Assembly (NCBI RefSeq): GCF_900141635.1
Contig: NZ_FSRH01000018.1
Span: 1-56,276 of the forward strand
DNA length: 56,276 nt
Direction of reading: 5' to 3'
Source: Peptoclostridium litorale DSM 5388
GTDB taxonomy: Bacteria > Bacillota > Clostridia > Peptostreptococcales > Peptostreptococcaceae
In this document: positions 1-8,397 of the stretch, piece after piece
Layout of the letters: every line of letters starts with the position of its first letter
Numbering within the stretch: the first letter of the stretch is position 1
The notes under the pieces: generated by a model
What the model was told of the DNA's origin: nothing
The model's database searches: none
What the model saw: the letters and a program-made list of their open reading frames with translations, nothing else
Position numbers and translations under genes: made by a program

Positions 1-235
1 CTATTACAAGAGCCGGAGCTAACGCTTCAGAAACACAAACGCTTGCAAATTCAAATCCGCAAAATCCGAAATCCTCCTCCGGAGTGGATGCTGCACTGCG
101 AATCTTCCTGATCCAATATCTTAGAGTACTGACCTTGATGTCATTTTTTTCGCACCAGGCTTTTTGAGTGAGATTGCTTGACTTGAAGTCGCTTACGCGG
201 CTAGTCCAAATTTCTCTACTTTCATCTATTTTCAT
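1..235 (-). CDS. tnpA: IS66 accessory protein TnpA (partial)
   Basis: This is the N-terminal 78 codons of the small accessory protein encoded first in IS66 elements. The protein opens MKIDESREIWTSRV, followed by a helix-turn-helix-like stretch with QKAWCEKNDIKVSTLRYWI, the usual TnpA signature (work as W, C-x-x-x-x-I-x-x-x-T-L-R-Y-W). A strong GGAGGTG ribosome site lies seven bases upstream of the ATG. The remainder runs off the left edge. The role is to assist transposition; the exact biochemical function in this family is not settled. Confidence 0.85.
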   Translation of the reverse strand, partial: MKIDESREIWTSRVSDFKSSNLTQKAWCEKNDIKVSTLRYWIRKIRSAASTPEEDFGFCGFEFASVCVSEALAPALVI

Positions 236-294
236 AAAAACACCTCCGATTTAATATCTTTGGTGTATTATCTCATTTCTTACTTTTGGAGTCC

Positions 295-318
295 ATGTGG
301 GTTGTATTTGACGGATAC
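295..318. repeat. IS66 terminal inverted repeat (left copy)
   Basis: The 24 bases here are the exact reverse complement of 55956-55979. Read on the minus strand they begin GTATCCGTCAAATAC, which marks the outer end of the element. The eight flanking bases (319-326, GGAAAACA) differ from those flanking the other copy (TTCTATTT). Confidence 0.85.
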
Positions 319-434
319 GGAAAACAAGTATAGCCCCACGGTATAGATTTACACTTAAAAGTGACCACTGATTAACGAATAGAATTGACCACCTACGATT
401 AAATAAAGTATCCTGTTTCCAAGGAGTTTTCCCT

Positions 435-563
435 ATGAATTTCAAACGGGAACACATGGCAGGAAGGGCTGGTGCTGAACGGGGTGGTCATATCAGCAAA
501 AGAGCGTTCATTAAAGCTGGCACTCAGAAGTGCTTCCTCAGCTTGAAGGAGACAATCCTATAA
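435..563 (+). CDS. small ORF, probable gene-fragment fusion
   Basis: A 42-codon ORF with a good AAGGAG site eight bases upstream of its ATG. The protein starts MNFKREHMAGRAGAERGG and is rich in Gly, Arg and Lys. It resembles nothing I recognise. The last third overlaps, in another frame, the rhodanese remnant described next. The likeliest reading is the 5' end of a lost gene joined to foreign sequence by a deletion near the IS66 insertion. A real small protein is possible but unsupported. Confidence 0.2.
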   Translation: MNFKREHMAGRAGAERGGHISKRAFIKAGTQKCFLSLKETIL

Positions 564-703
564 TAGTTGTTTGTCCGGGAGGAAAAGGCGGAGCAGAGAG
601 AACTGTCCAGCACCTTGAAGAAAAAGGAATAAAGGCTGAAAGACTATTCATACTTGAAAACGGTCAAGGCGGATGGCCTTACGACGAGCTTCTGGAAAAA
701 TAG
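515..703 (+). pseudogene. rhodanese-like sulfurtransferase, 3' remnant
   Basis: Sixty-two codons, open from a stop just upstream, read as the second half of a rhodanese domain. There is a beta strand ending in the active-site loop (IIVVCPGGKGGAERT, Cys in the catalytic position), then a helix, then the final G-G-W-P-Y segment typical of rhodanese C-termini. The N-terminal half and a credible start are missing: a GTG at 530 has no ribosome site. Being next to an IS66 end suggests the gene was cut by rearrangement. A hairpin terminator follows, as expected for an original gene end. Confidence 0.6.
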
Positions 704-744
704 TACAGATTACCCTATCAAAAATGAATACAAACTGATTTGCG

Positions 745-780
745 AAAAGCCGCAGGCGGTGAAAAAAGCCTGCGGCTTTT
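745..780 (+). terminator. hairpin terminator after rhodanese remnant
   Basis: A 13-bp perfect stem (AAAAGCCGCAGGC and its complement) ends in a run of four T. It would stop transcription from the remnant gene and isolate the cell-wall operon downstream. Confidence 0.75.
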
Positions 781-904
781 CGCTGTAAAAGACCGGGGAT
801 AAGGGGGGATAATTAACCTAAACATTTGTTGGATTAAGCTTAAGCTATGCAGCTGCGCAGTTTCAAACTGAAAAATAATTATTAATTGGTGTATGGCTTT
901 TATA

Positions 905-934
905 TTCAAACAGTGATATTGTAAAGAATATAAT
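905..934 (+). promoter_or_regulatory. candidate promoter for the FHA-SEDS-PBP operon
   Basis: A perfect TATAAT lies 22 bases upstream of the FHA start codon. A weak TTCAAA is 18 bases further upstream. The short leader fits a simple housekeeping promoter. The -35 match is poor. Confidence 0.35.
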
Positions 935-956
935 AAAAAACAAGGCAGGGGTTATC

Positions 957-1382
957 ATGTTCAATATACTATCTCTGATATTTCGCTATTTGTTCATTTT
1001 GATTATCTACTTTTTCATATTCTCGATAATAAGGCTCATATACCTTGACATAAGGAGCTTCAGCGCTGTCAAAAGCGCCCATTCATACCTGAGGCTCATA
1101 GTGCTTAGGGAATATCTCCCGTTTGACATCGAAGAGGTGTACCTTCTGGACAGGTCCGTGAGAATAGGAAGGAATAAGGGGAACGACATAGTCATAAACG
1201 ACCCTTTCATCTCAAGCGAGCATTTGAATGTAATAAAGGACGGGGATGAATTCTTCATAGACGACGCAGGCAGCGCAAACGGGACCTATGTCAACGGTAA
1301 GCGCATAGAAGGCAGGACTCATATTAAGAACCAGGACAGGATAAGAATGGGACAGGTGGAGTTCTTGTTCGTATCAAAGTAG
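957..1382 (+). CDS. membrane-anchored FHA-domain protein
   Basis: A 141-residue protein with one N-terminal transmembrane helix (about residues 6-28) and a cytoplasmic forkhead-associated domain (about 55-138). The FHA signature residues are present: V-R-I-G-R, then S-S-E-H and G-T-Y-V-N-G-K. These domains bind phosphothreonine, so the protein probably reads Ser/Thr kinase phosphorylation at the membrane. It is first in an operon with a SEDS protein (13-bp gap) and a class B PBP. This mirrors FHA/rodA/pbpA gene clusters in other Gram-positive bacteria and suggests phospho-regulated wall synthesis. A GCAGGGG site precedes the ATG. Confidence 0.85.
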   Translation: MFNILSLIFRYLFILIIYFFIFSIIRLIYLDIRSFSAVKSAHSYLRLIVLREYLPFDIEEVYLLDRSVRIGRNKGNDIVINDPFISSEHLNVIKDGDEFFIDDAGSANGTYVNGKRIEGRTHIKNQDRIRMGQVEFLFVSK

Positions 1383-1395
1383 AGAAGGGGTAATC

Positions 1396-2628
1396 ATGAT
1401 TCGGAAACTATTAGACTACAAAACGCCTCAAAACCTCATAATGCTTATCAACATCATGGCGGCGCTTCTCCTCAGCATCCGGGGCGGGGGCTTCGACAGA
1501 CTGGTTCTCGGATTTGGGCTCCTTTTGGCCGTGATTCTTTACGCCTCCAACTTCATACTGCTTAAGGTGTCGGCCGGGGACCACTATATATTCATGATAA
1601 TGAGCATGCTTATTGTAATAGGGGTCATAATGATATACAGGATAGACCCCGAGTATGGAATCCGCCAGGTCACATGGCTTGCAGCGGGTATATTCACATA
1701 TTTCACATCATACATCCTGGTCAAAAAGGTAAAGGGCTGGAGGAACTGGACCAAACAGTACATGATTGTGTCATTTCTACTTTTCATAGCCACTCTTGCG
1801 CTTGGAGTCAGGATAAAGGGTGCCACCAACTGGATAAGGGTCGGAGGATTTACAATCCAGCCTACGGAGATCACCAAGATAGTATTCGTGTTTTTCATGG
1901 CGTCATACTACTGCAAAAAGGAGAGATTTATGAACTCTTACTGCCTCATCGCAGCGGTGTATGCGTTCATAGGATTACTGTTTTTGCAAAGGGATCTGGG
2001 CACGGCAATGATATTCTATTTCGTGTTCATGACCATATTCTATATATTCGAGTCCGACAGGAAACTCATATACTGCAACATAGCGGCCGCAATCGTCATA
2101 GCCTTTGCAAGCTACTTCGTTGTGGGGCACGTGGAGGTGAGGGTCAGTGCATGGCTTGATCCGTGGAAGTATGCGGACAGCAGGGGATATCAGATTGTAC
2201 AGTCTATGATTGCCATAGCTTCGGGTGGTTTTTTTGGAACAGGGATAGGATTCGGATACCCCCAGTCCATACCTGAAGTCCACACGGATTTCATATTCTC
2301 GGCAATATGCGAGGAGATGGGCATATTCGGCGGCATAGGAGTGATAATGCTTTTTATGATACTGACTTACAGGGGATTCAAGATAGCGCTCAGCCAGCAG
2401 GACGTTTTCTTCAAGATAATGGCCCTTGGAATCACTTCGATGATAGGCTTTCAGGCCTTTGTAATAGTAGGTGGCGTAACTAACATGATCCCGCTTACCG
2501 GAGTCACCCTCCCGTTTGTTAGCTACGGGGGAAGCTCGCTGGTTTCAAGCCTTGCTGCGCTTGGGATTTTGCAGGTGGCCTCGGAAAAGGTAGGCGCGGG
2601 GGCGGAAGGTGAAGTTTGCAATGGATAA
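1396..2628 (+). CDS. SEDS family peptidoglycan glycosyltransferase (FtsW/RodA/SpoVE)
   Basis: A 410-residue polytopic membrane protein with about ten hydrophobic helices, the usual size and hydropathy for SEDS proteins. It polymerises lipid II into glycan strands together with a class B PBP. Diagnostic motifs are L-Q-R-D-L-G-T in the middle, E-E-M-G-I-F-G, and near the end T-G-V-T-L-P-F-V-S-Y-G-G-S-S. The partner PBP is encoded immediately downstream with overlapping ends, so the two are probably made together. Sequence alone does not say whether this copy serves division, elongation or sporulation, so no specific symbol is given. Confidence 0.93.
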   Translation: MIRKLLDYKTPQNLIMLINIMAALLLSIRGGGFDRLVLGFGLLLAVILYASNFILLKVSAGDHYIFMIMSMLIVIGVIMIYRIDPEYGIRQVTWLAAGIFTYFTSYILVKKVKGWRNWTKQYMIVSFLLFIATLALGVRIKGATNWIRVGGFTIQPTEITKIVFVFFMASYYCKKERFMNSYCLIAAVYAFIGLLFLQRDLGTAMIFYFVFMTIFYIFESDRKLIYCNIAAAIVIAFASYFVVGHVEVRVSAWLDPWKYADSRGYQIVQSMIAIASGGFFGTGIGFGYPQSIPEVHTDFIFSAICEEMGIFGGIGVIMLFMILTYRGFKIALSQQDVFFKIMALGITSMIGFQAFVIVGGVTNMIPLTGVTLPFVSYGGSSLVSSLAALGILQVASEKVGAGAEGEVCNG

Positions 2629-4015
2629 GACTGACAAGAGGATAATAAAGGTGCTCGTATCGCTTACGGTGATGTTTTTGAGCCTTGCGGTGTATTTGAG
2701 CTATTTCCAGATGTTCAGGGCGGCTGAAATCGTAAAGAGCAGCTACAACAAAAGGCTTTGGGCAAGCGAGGAGAGTGTTTTGAGGGGCTCCATACTGGAC
2801 AGGAACGGGACAGTGCTGGCGTACAGCGAAAAGGGCGAAAACGGCCAGGCGAGGAGATATCCGTTTGGGAGGCTCTACAGCCACGTCATAGGCTACAGCT
2901 ACAGGGAGTACGGCAAGTCTGGGCTTGAAAACTCATACAACAGCTACCTTGTAAACGCATCCCGAAACCCACTTGAGGAGATAGCTCAAAAGATAACAGG
3001 GCCGAGTGAAAACGGAAACAAACTGGTGCTTACAATAGACCACGAGCTGCAAAAGAAGGCGCAAAAGCACCTTTCTGGCAAAAAGGGCTCCATAATACTC
3101 ATGAATCCCAAAACAGGCGAGATATATGCGATGGTGAGCAATCCTGACTTCAACCCGGCCAATCTGGGTGAAAGCTGGGCCGAAATAGTTGAAGACGAGG
3201 AAAGCCCCCTTTTGAACAGGTCTACAATGGGGCTTTACGCTCCGGGTTCAGTATTCAAGATAATAACGGCGACCGCAGCTCTTGAAAATTCTCTCGGCGC
3301 AGGCTACGACTGCAAGGGCAGCATAGTGATAGACGGATACGAGCTCAGGGACTACGGCGGGAAGGCCCACGGCAGGGTGGACATTAAAAAGGCCATGGAG
3401 GTCTCCTGCAACAGCGCGTTTGCGAGCTTGGGGCTTGAACTTGGAGAAGACGCACTCAGGGGCGAGGCCGAGAAATACATGTTCAACGAGAAGATACCTT
3501 TTGACCTCAAGACCAAAAACTCAGTGTTCCCAGCAGGGAGGATGTCTAAGGCGGAGCTTGGCGCCACGGCGATAGGGCAGGGAAAGGTGCTAGTGACACC
3601 TCTCAACATGCTGCTTGCAGTGAGTACGATTGCAAACGGGGGGGAGATGGTGGAGCCTCACATAGTAAAGGAGGTAGTATCCGCCGATGGCAAGACAATA
3701 ATGTCTATCGAGCCGAAGACCCTTAAAACGGTGACCGATTCGCTTACGGCGCAAGCGATAAGTGAGATGATGGTAGGCGTTGTTCAAAGCGGCACGGGCA
3801 AAAACGCCAGAATCAGAAGCGTCAAGGTCGCAGGAAAGACGGGAACTGCCGAAAACGAGTCGGAAAAGGAGCACGCATGGTTTGTGGGCTTCGCGCCCGC
3901 AGACGACCCGGATGTAGCAGTTGTCGTAGTGCTTGAAAACATGGGCTCTACAGGAGGCGCAAGCGCCGCTCCGATTGCGAGGGACATGATGACTGGTTAC
4001 TTTTCGCGAAAGTAA
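2621..4015 (+). CDS. pbpA: class B penicillin-binding protein (transpeptidase)
   Basis: A 464-residue protein with one N-terminal membrane anchor (about residues 10-30), a dimerisation segment, and a transpeptidase domain with all three active-site motifs: S-x-x-K in APGSVFKI (catalytic Ser), S-x-N in SCNSAF, and K-T-G in AGKTGTAEN. It cross-links peptidoglycan outside the membrane. The ATG at 2621 is preferred over an upstream GTG at 2609, because GGAAGGTG sits nine bases before it. The gene overlaps the SEDS stop codon by eight bases, a typical coupled arrangement. It is short for a class B PBP, like the PbpA of FHA-linked clusters. Confidence 0.92.
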   Translation: MDKTDKRIIKVLVSLTVMFLSLAVYLSYFQMFRAAEIVKSSYNKRLWASEESVLRGSILDRNGTVLAYSEKGENGQARRYPFGRLYSHVIGYSYREYGKSGLENSYNSYLVNASRNPLEEIAQKITGPSENGNKLVLTIDHELQKKAQKHLSGKKGSIILMNPKTGEIYAMVSNPDFNPANLGESWAEIVEDEESPLLNRSTMGLYAPGSVFKIITATAALENSLGAGYDCKGSIVIDGYELRDYGGKAHGRVDIKKAMEVSCNSAFASLGLELGEDALRGEAEKYMFNEKIPFDLKTKNSVFPAGRMSKAELGATAIGQGKVLVTPLNMLLAVSTIANGGEMVEPHIVKEVVSADGKTIMSIEPKTLKTVTDSLTAQAISEMMVGVVQSGTGKNARIRSVKVAGKTGTAENESEKEHAWFVGFAPADDPDVAVVVVLENMGSTGGASAAPIARDMMTGYFSRK

Positions 4016-4147
4016 AAGCGTCTGCGATTTTTGCTATTAGGCTTTTCTATAGTTTGCGCATATCTTGAGAAGATGAGGGTCGAGGCGGCTTAAGCAGGCC
4101 GCCGGCTGTCTGGAATGGCCAAGCGGCAAATAAATTGAGAGTACAAG

Positions 4148-4176
4148 GAACCAGCCATAAGGCTGGTTCTTTTTTG
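4148..4176 (+). terminator. hairpin terminator after pbpA
   Basis: A nine-bp GAACCAGCC stem with a four-base loop is followed by seven T. The 130 bases between the PBP stop and this site are GC-rich and can fold (GGCGGC...GCCGCC near 4086-4105). They match no riboswitch class I know. Confidence 0.85.
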
Positions 4177-4310
4177 TCTGTACTGATGAATGATTTGCAA
4201 TAATTATTAAGTTTCAGGGCAGATGGATATGAAAATGTTGTATAATCAAATAAAGAAATTGAATTGTGTCGAAAAATGTTTAATTGCAATGGAAGCGGGG
4301 GGACTGTGAT

Positions 4311-5666
4311 TTGAATATAAAAGCGAATAAACTGTATGCGCTGCGCATTTTCAGCATATGCGCTATGGTGAGCACTCTAAGCATAATGGTGTTTTTATTT
4401 GCAATAGATACTCTTGAAAACCGGGACAGGCAGAGGGAAAGGCTGGAGGTGATGGAAAGGTTTCTAAGATTTCAGTCGGGTGCAGAGTCTACAATCAATG
4501 AGAGCGTAAATCTGATGAAGGGATACCTGGCGTATATACAGACGAATCCTGGAATGTCTGAAGAAGATACGAAGAGGTACTTGGACGAGCTTCTGTCGGA
4601 TAAGAAGACTCTTATTCGAAACATAGGGATAATGAAGGATACAACTATAATATGGAACTATCCTAAGGCGGGGAATGAAAAGGCAATAGGCGTAGACCTT
4701 TCTGAAATACCAGGGCAAAGTGAAGAAGTGCTGGGCGTGAAAGAAACCCTTGAGGAGTTTTTCGTAGGCCCTGTAGAGCTTGTTCAGGGAGGAATGGGGT
4801 TTATTGTAAGAGATCCTGTAATTATAGGGGGAAGCTACTGGGGGCAGATGAGCATAGTCATTGACGGTGACAGGTATTTGGAGCAGATGGACTCAATAGC
4901 AGACGATTTGGGGCTGAGCATAGTCATTTTCAATGAAGATGAATTTCCCCTCAAGCCGTTTTACGGGGATAGGGAGATACTGGACCGCGGCGGATTGGAG
5001 CTGGACGTAGAGGTTTTGAACAATACATTGAAGGTTGCGGTGGAACCTTTGGGCGGATGGGAGGAAACTTCGGCAAAGTTCGGCATGCTAAAGGCTAGTG
5101 CGGTCATTGTAGGCCTGACTATAGGATTTCTATTACATATGGTTCTTTATACAAGGTATCAGCTTAAATACCAGGCGACAAGAGATCGCCTTACAGGCCT
5201 CAATAACCGATACGTATTGGATCACCACTACCAGGCTGTAACAAAGGCTTCTGACAGCAGCGGGGAGCTGGTTGGGATTTTCATTTTGGACATCAACAAC
5301 TTCAAAAAGATCAACGACAGCTACGGGCATAAGGTGGGGGACATTGTGCTTATTGAATTTGCAAAGCTGCTCGAGTCGGTCGGAGTCAAAGATAAGAGGG
5401 TTTTCAGGCTTGGAGGGGATGAATTTCTCATATTGGTTTCGGGAAATGAGGGGCTTCAGGATTTGAAGCATGTGGAGAGAAATATAAGGGCGAAGGCGGA
5501 GTTTAGGTTCAAATACGAAGACATAGAAATTGATATTATTCCAAGCCTGGGGCTCGCCTCGTACCCAACCGACGGATATACCCTTGATGAGGTGATGCAT
5601 GTTGCGGATTCAAGGATGTATGACGAAAAAAGGCTTACAAAGCAAAGGAATAAGCGAATAGATTAA
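4311..5666 (+). CDS. membrane-bound diguanylate cyclase (GGDEF)
   Basis: A 451-residue sensor enzyme. A first transmembrane helix (about 9-33), an extracellular domain of about 230 residues, a second helix (about 262-281) and a C-terminal GGDEF domain make it a ligand-gated cyclase. It would convert two GTP to cyclic di-GMP. The catalytic motif G-G-D-E-F is intact at residues 368-372, preceded by the usual D-x-N-x-F-K-x-x-N-D segment. The RxxD product-inhibition site that often sits just before GGDEF is absent. A TTG start at 4311 is chosen because GGGGGGA lies seven bases upstream; an earlier in-frame TTG has no such site. The stop nearly abuts the DegV gene. Confidence 0.9.
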   Translation: MNIKANKLYALRIFSICAMVSTLSIMVFLFAIDTLENRDRQRERLEVMERFLRFQSGAESTINESVNLMKGYLAYIQTNPGMSEEDTKRYLDELLSDKKTLIRNIGIMKDTTIIWNYPKAGNEKAIGVDLSEIPGQSEEVLGVKETLEEFFVGPVELVQGGMGFIVRDPVIIGGSYWGQMSIVIDGDRYLEQMDSIADDLGLSIVIFNEDEFPLKPFYGDREILDRGGLELDVEVLNNTLKVAVEPLGGWEETSAKFGMLKASAVIVGLTIGFLLHMVLYTRYQLKYQATRDRLTGLNNRYVLDHHYQAVTKASDSSGELVGIFILDINNFKKINDSYGHKVGDIVLIEFAKLLESVGVKDKRVFRLGGDEFLILVSGNEGLQDLKHVERNIRAKAEFRFKYEDIEIDIIPSLGLASYPTDGYTLDEVMHVADSRMYDEKRLTKQRNKRID

Positions 5667-5677
5667 TGGAGGAAACG

Positions 5678-6586
5678 ATGATAAAAATTATTGCCGATTC
5701 GACGTGCGATTTGTCTGCAGAGATGATTGAAAGATACGATATAGGGATAGCTTCACTTACAATAAACATAGAGGGGAAGCAGTACAGGGACAAGGTGGAT
5801 ATACACCCGGACACACTTTACGGTATGATAGAGGAAGTGGATCAGATATCAACCGCCATGCCCAGCCCGGCGGAATACATTGATGCCATCAAAGAGGCTG
5901 TGGCAAAAGGGTTTGATGAAATACTGTGCATATGCATGTCCAGCGGCACTAGCGGAGCATACCAGTCGGCAGAAATAGCTAGGCAGTACTACTATGAGGA
6001 AAGTCCCTCTTCAAGCGCCAAAATACACGTTGTGGATTCAAGGTGCATGAGCCACGGAAGCGGATGGCTGGTGCTCAAAAGCGCAGCCATGAGAGAGATG
6101 GGGGATTCATTTGAGGAGATTGTGGAATTCAACGAAAAGCATAAGACGAGGGTGAAGCACTTTTTGTCTGTGGACGATCTGGACCATCTCATAAGAAGCG
6201 GAAGGCTTACAAATGCAAGCGCGTTCATAGGAAAGATACTCAGGATAAAGCCCATAATGAGCATGAAAAACGGAAAAGGGGCAATAGTGGCAAAGGAGCG
6301 AGGAAGAAAGCAGGTTTTGAGGCACTATCTCAATGAATTCAAAAGGAGAAACGACGAGAGCGTAACGGATTTTATAATAATAGGATACACTTCGGATGAG
6401 AAATACGCTCAAAACCTCAAAAAGCTAATTGAGGATGAAACGGGTTTTTCTGGTGAAATATATATAATGCAGATGGGAGTGGCGGTTGGAATACATGTGG
6501 GGCTTGGAGCCGTGTCCATGTTCTTTGTGGAAAAGGATGTGGAGAGCCACGGAATACTGCACAGGATACTTCCGAAAATAAATTGA
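5678..6586 (+). CDS. DegV family fatty-acid-binding protein
   Basis: A 302-residue cytoplasmic protein of the DegV (FakB-like) family, which binds a fatty acid for phosphorylation by a FakA kinase. Family marks: M-I-K-I-I-A-D-S-T-C-D-L at the N-terminus, S-S-G-T-S-G-A-Y-Q-S-A, D-S-R-C-M-S-H-G, and S-G-R-L-x-x-A-S-A-F-I-G. The second ATG is preferred: GGAGG lies at the right distance and the protein then begins with the family's usual strand. It follows the cyclase gene by 11 bases and is probably co-transcribed. No fakA kinase is present in the window. Confidence 0.92.
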   Translation: MIKIIADSTCDLSAEMIERYDIGIASLTINIEGKQYRDKVDIHPDTLYGMIEEVDQISTAMPSPAEYIDAIKEAVAKGFDEILCICMSSGTSGAYQSAEIARQYYYEESPSSSAKIHVVDSRCMSHGSGWLVLKSAAMREMGDSFEEIVEFNEKHKTRVKHFLSVDDLDHLIRSGRLTNASAFIGKILRIKPIMSMKNGKGAIVAKERGRKQVLRHYLNEFKRRNDESVTDFIIIGYTSDEKYAQNLKKLIEDETGFSGEIYIMQMGVAVGIHVGLGAVSMFFVEKDVESHGILHRILPKIN

Positions 6587-6596
6587 AAAATGAGAG

Positions 6597-6623
6597 CCGG
6601 ACTGTTTATGCAGTCCGGATTTT
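6597..6623 (+). terminator. hairpin terminator between degV and a converging gene
   Basis: A seven-bp CCGGACT stem is followed by five T. It closes the cyclase-DegV transcript just before the converging secreted-protein gene. Confidence 0.8.
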
Positions 6624-6635
6624 TGATTCACCTGT

Positions 6636-7346
6636 TCATTCGCCGTAGTGGCTGTTAAATACCGTCTTGCTCACACCAAGATATTCCTGCGAAAGGGCGC
6701 TTCCGTCTTGGCCCTTGATAAGTCCGCCTTTAAGTTTGAAGCTTATGGTGGCCGGGCTTGGAATGTTTGCGGCGCCTGATACATACAGGACAAGCTCGTC
6801 GGGAGACTCGGGGCTCCACTCGACAGCCGATATATTGCTGAGCACGATATCGTTGTTTACTGAAAGGAACTGGCCGCTTCCAAGGTCATCAATAAGGGAT
6901 GTGTAGTCCCCTTGTGCAAGGGGCTTGTTGAACTTCAACAGCATATAGTTTTCAGAGTCAGGATCGCCGTCGGGCCCGTCTATGAGGATTTCACCGCTGA
7001 GGCTCCACAGCAGGTCGCTTTGTATGGGGCTGCCGTTTTGAGGCCCGTAAAGCCTTGTGAAACCGTCTGGGTCATTATATTGTATCTGCGGCCACGACTT
7101 GAAATCTTCTGCGGTTTCCCCGGAAAAGACCTCGGTCCAGGTGCCTGATATATTGTAGTATATGTTTTCTGGATGGCTGCTTGCAGCCGCATTTATCTGA
7201 GCGTCATAGTCGCTGTTGAAGAGAAGGCTGATGTCGTAACCCTCGTTGTAAATAACTATGGATCCGTTTGGAAGCTGGGCGAATGATGATGCTGCCGTGA
7301 GAAGCGAAAACACTAGAGCCGTTATGACTCTTTTGGCAAATCCCAT
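6636..7346 (-). CDS. secreted protein with a 'GAANI' beta domain
   Basis: A 236-residue exported protein with a signal peptide (K-R then a hydrophobic core, cleavage near S-S-F-A-Q). No known enzyme motif is visible. The C-terminal 100 residues contain V-E-W-x-x-E-S-x-x-E-L-x-L-Y-V-S-G-A-A-N-I. This closely matches a segment of the secreted protein at 17654-18865 (F-E-W-x-x-E-S...L-Y-M-E-V-R-G-A-A-N-I), so the two share a beta-rich domain. The start is the ATG eight bases after AAAGGTGG. The gene is divergent from the Ig-like gene at 7496. Function unknown; probably part of the surface island. Confidence 0.75.
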   Translation of the reverse strand: MGFAKRVITALVFSLLTAASSFAQLPNGSIVIYNEGYDISLLFNSDYDAQINAAASSHPENIYYNISGTWTEVFSGETAEDFKSWPQIQYNDPDGFTRLYGPQNGSPIQSDLLWSLSGEILIDGPDGDPDSENYMLLKFNKPLAQGDYTSLIDDLGSGQFLSVNNDIVLSNISAVEWSPESPDELVLYVSGAANIPSPATISFKLKGGLIKGQDGSALSQEYLGVSKTVFNSHYGE

Positions 7347-7495
7347 TATAATTACCACCTTTCATACTTATGTTTGGAGTGAGAATATGCGTCCTGCTCA
7401 CATGTTATAATTGTACCCTTTAGAGCATGAATATATTTACAAAAATAAAGTTTTGGGCGCCTGCATGGGTATAAATATAGTCATGGAGGTGGGAT

Positions 7496-8161
7496 ATGAG
7501 AAGAGGAGCTGTCGCTGCTTTTATTGCGGTTTTGATTTTGAGTTTTAGTTTTTCAATATCCTTTGGACAGGAAGAGGGGGAGCAATATAAGGAGTTTCCC
7601 CAAAAGGAGAATGTGCCTTCAAACAAGTCTTGGACTGTGGAGTTTACAAGACCTGTATATTTCCACGGAATAAATGACTCTGACGTATATGTGAAAGACA
7701 AGAATGGGAATGTTGTTGCCGGGACAAAGGTGCATTATGAACATTCAAGGCCCTATGTGCTGGTGCTGAGGCCGCCTCAAGAGGGATGGCAGATAGGGGT
7801 GGAGTACACCCTCTTCACGTCGAGTGAAATAGTTTCACAAGAGGGTGAAAAGCTTGAAAAAGCGGCTAAGATGAGTTTTGAAGCTGGGCATGAAAGCGGA
7901 GAGATCACGCTGGCCATTGAAAGATCGGGCTCTTTGCCGTATTTTTACAGGGCTCTTGTCCAGACTTCAAGCAAGAGCGCCAAATACTATGCGGTATTCA
8001 GCGGAGAGGAAATGCTTACTCAGGTGACCCCAATTGGTGAGAAGAGCATATTTGTGATTAAGGACGAGGACAACGCAGTCTTTATAACTGTAAAAACCCT
8101 TTCAACAAGCAGCGAGCTGGATGTTGTCGAATCGAATGATTTTCCGATAGGGGCGGAGTAA
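7496..8161 (+). CDS. secreted protein with N-terminal Big_5 Ig-like domain
   Basis: A 221-residue exported protein: signal peptide to about residue 24, then one Ig-like domain (about 38-130). That domain opens with S-W-T-V-E-F-T-R-P-V and closes with a G-E-K-L...M-S-F-E-A strand, the pattern repeated in ten other proteins of this window. The remaining 90 residues are beta-rich and unassigned. GGAGGTGGGAT precedes the ATG. It stands alone between a divergent neighbour and a terminator. I see no catalytic motif and infer a structural or ligand-binding surface role. Confidence 0.8.
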   Translation: MRRGAVAAFIAVLILSFSFSISFGQEEGEQYKEFPQKENVPSNKSWTVEFTRPVYFHGINDSDVYVKDKNGNVVAGTKVHYEHSRPYVLVLRPPQEGWQIGVEYTLFTSSEIVSQEGEKLEKAAKMSFEAGHESGEITLAIERSGSLPYFYRALVQTSSKSAKYYAVFSGEEMLTQVTPIGEKSIFVIKDEDNAVFITVKTLSTSSELDVVESNDFPIGAE

Positions 8162-8230
8162 ATAAAAGCCGTGAACTCTCCCGGATATGGCCATGGGACG
8201 CTCGATGTGGTATGAATCTTGAAAAAAGGG

Positions 8231-8262
8231 GACGGTTGGTTTGTAAATCAACCGTCTTTTTT
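8231..8262 (+). terminator. hairpin terminator
   Basis: An eight-bp GACGGTTG stem is followed by six T. It ends the single-gene transcript of the preceding Ig-like protein. Confidence 0.85.
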
Positions 8263-8397
8263 ATGTAATTTTATAGGGATTCGGTACATTACATTTACCT
8301 TAACTTTGGGGCGTGTATGCATTTGATGTGAGCCTTGTGTGATATAATTTATCAAGGTGAAAATTAAAAATAAGCCATGTGGGGTGAAATGTTAAGT

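Larger units (their letters stand above)
1..318 (-). mobile_element. IS66-family element, 5' end (truncated by window edge)
   Basis: This is the transposase-proximal 5' end of an IS66-type insertion sequence, read leftward. It comprises a terminal inverted repeat and the first orf of the element. The rest lies outside the window. The same 24-bp terminal sequence occurs in inverted orientation near the other window edge beside an IS66 transposase C-terminus. Two copies in the same orientation therefore bracket the window. Confidence 0.85.

Noticed and set aside
4020-4140. A GC-rich foldable region after pbpA considered as a riboswitch for the diguanylate cyclase gene
   Set aside because: No conserved core of cyclic di-GMP, TPP, guanidine or other classes I know was found, and a terminator follows before the next gene.
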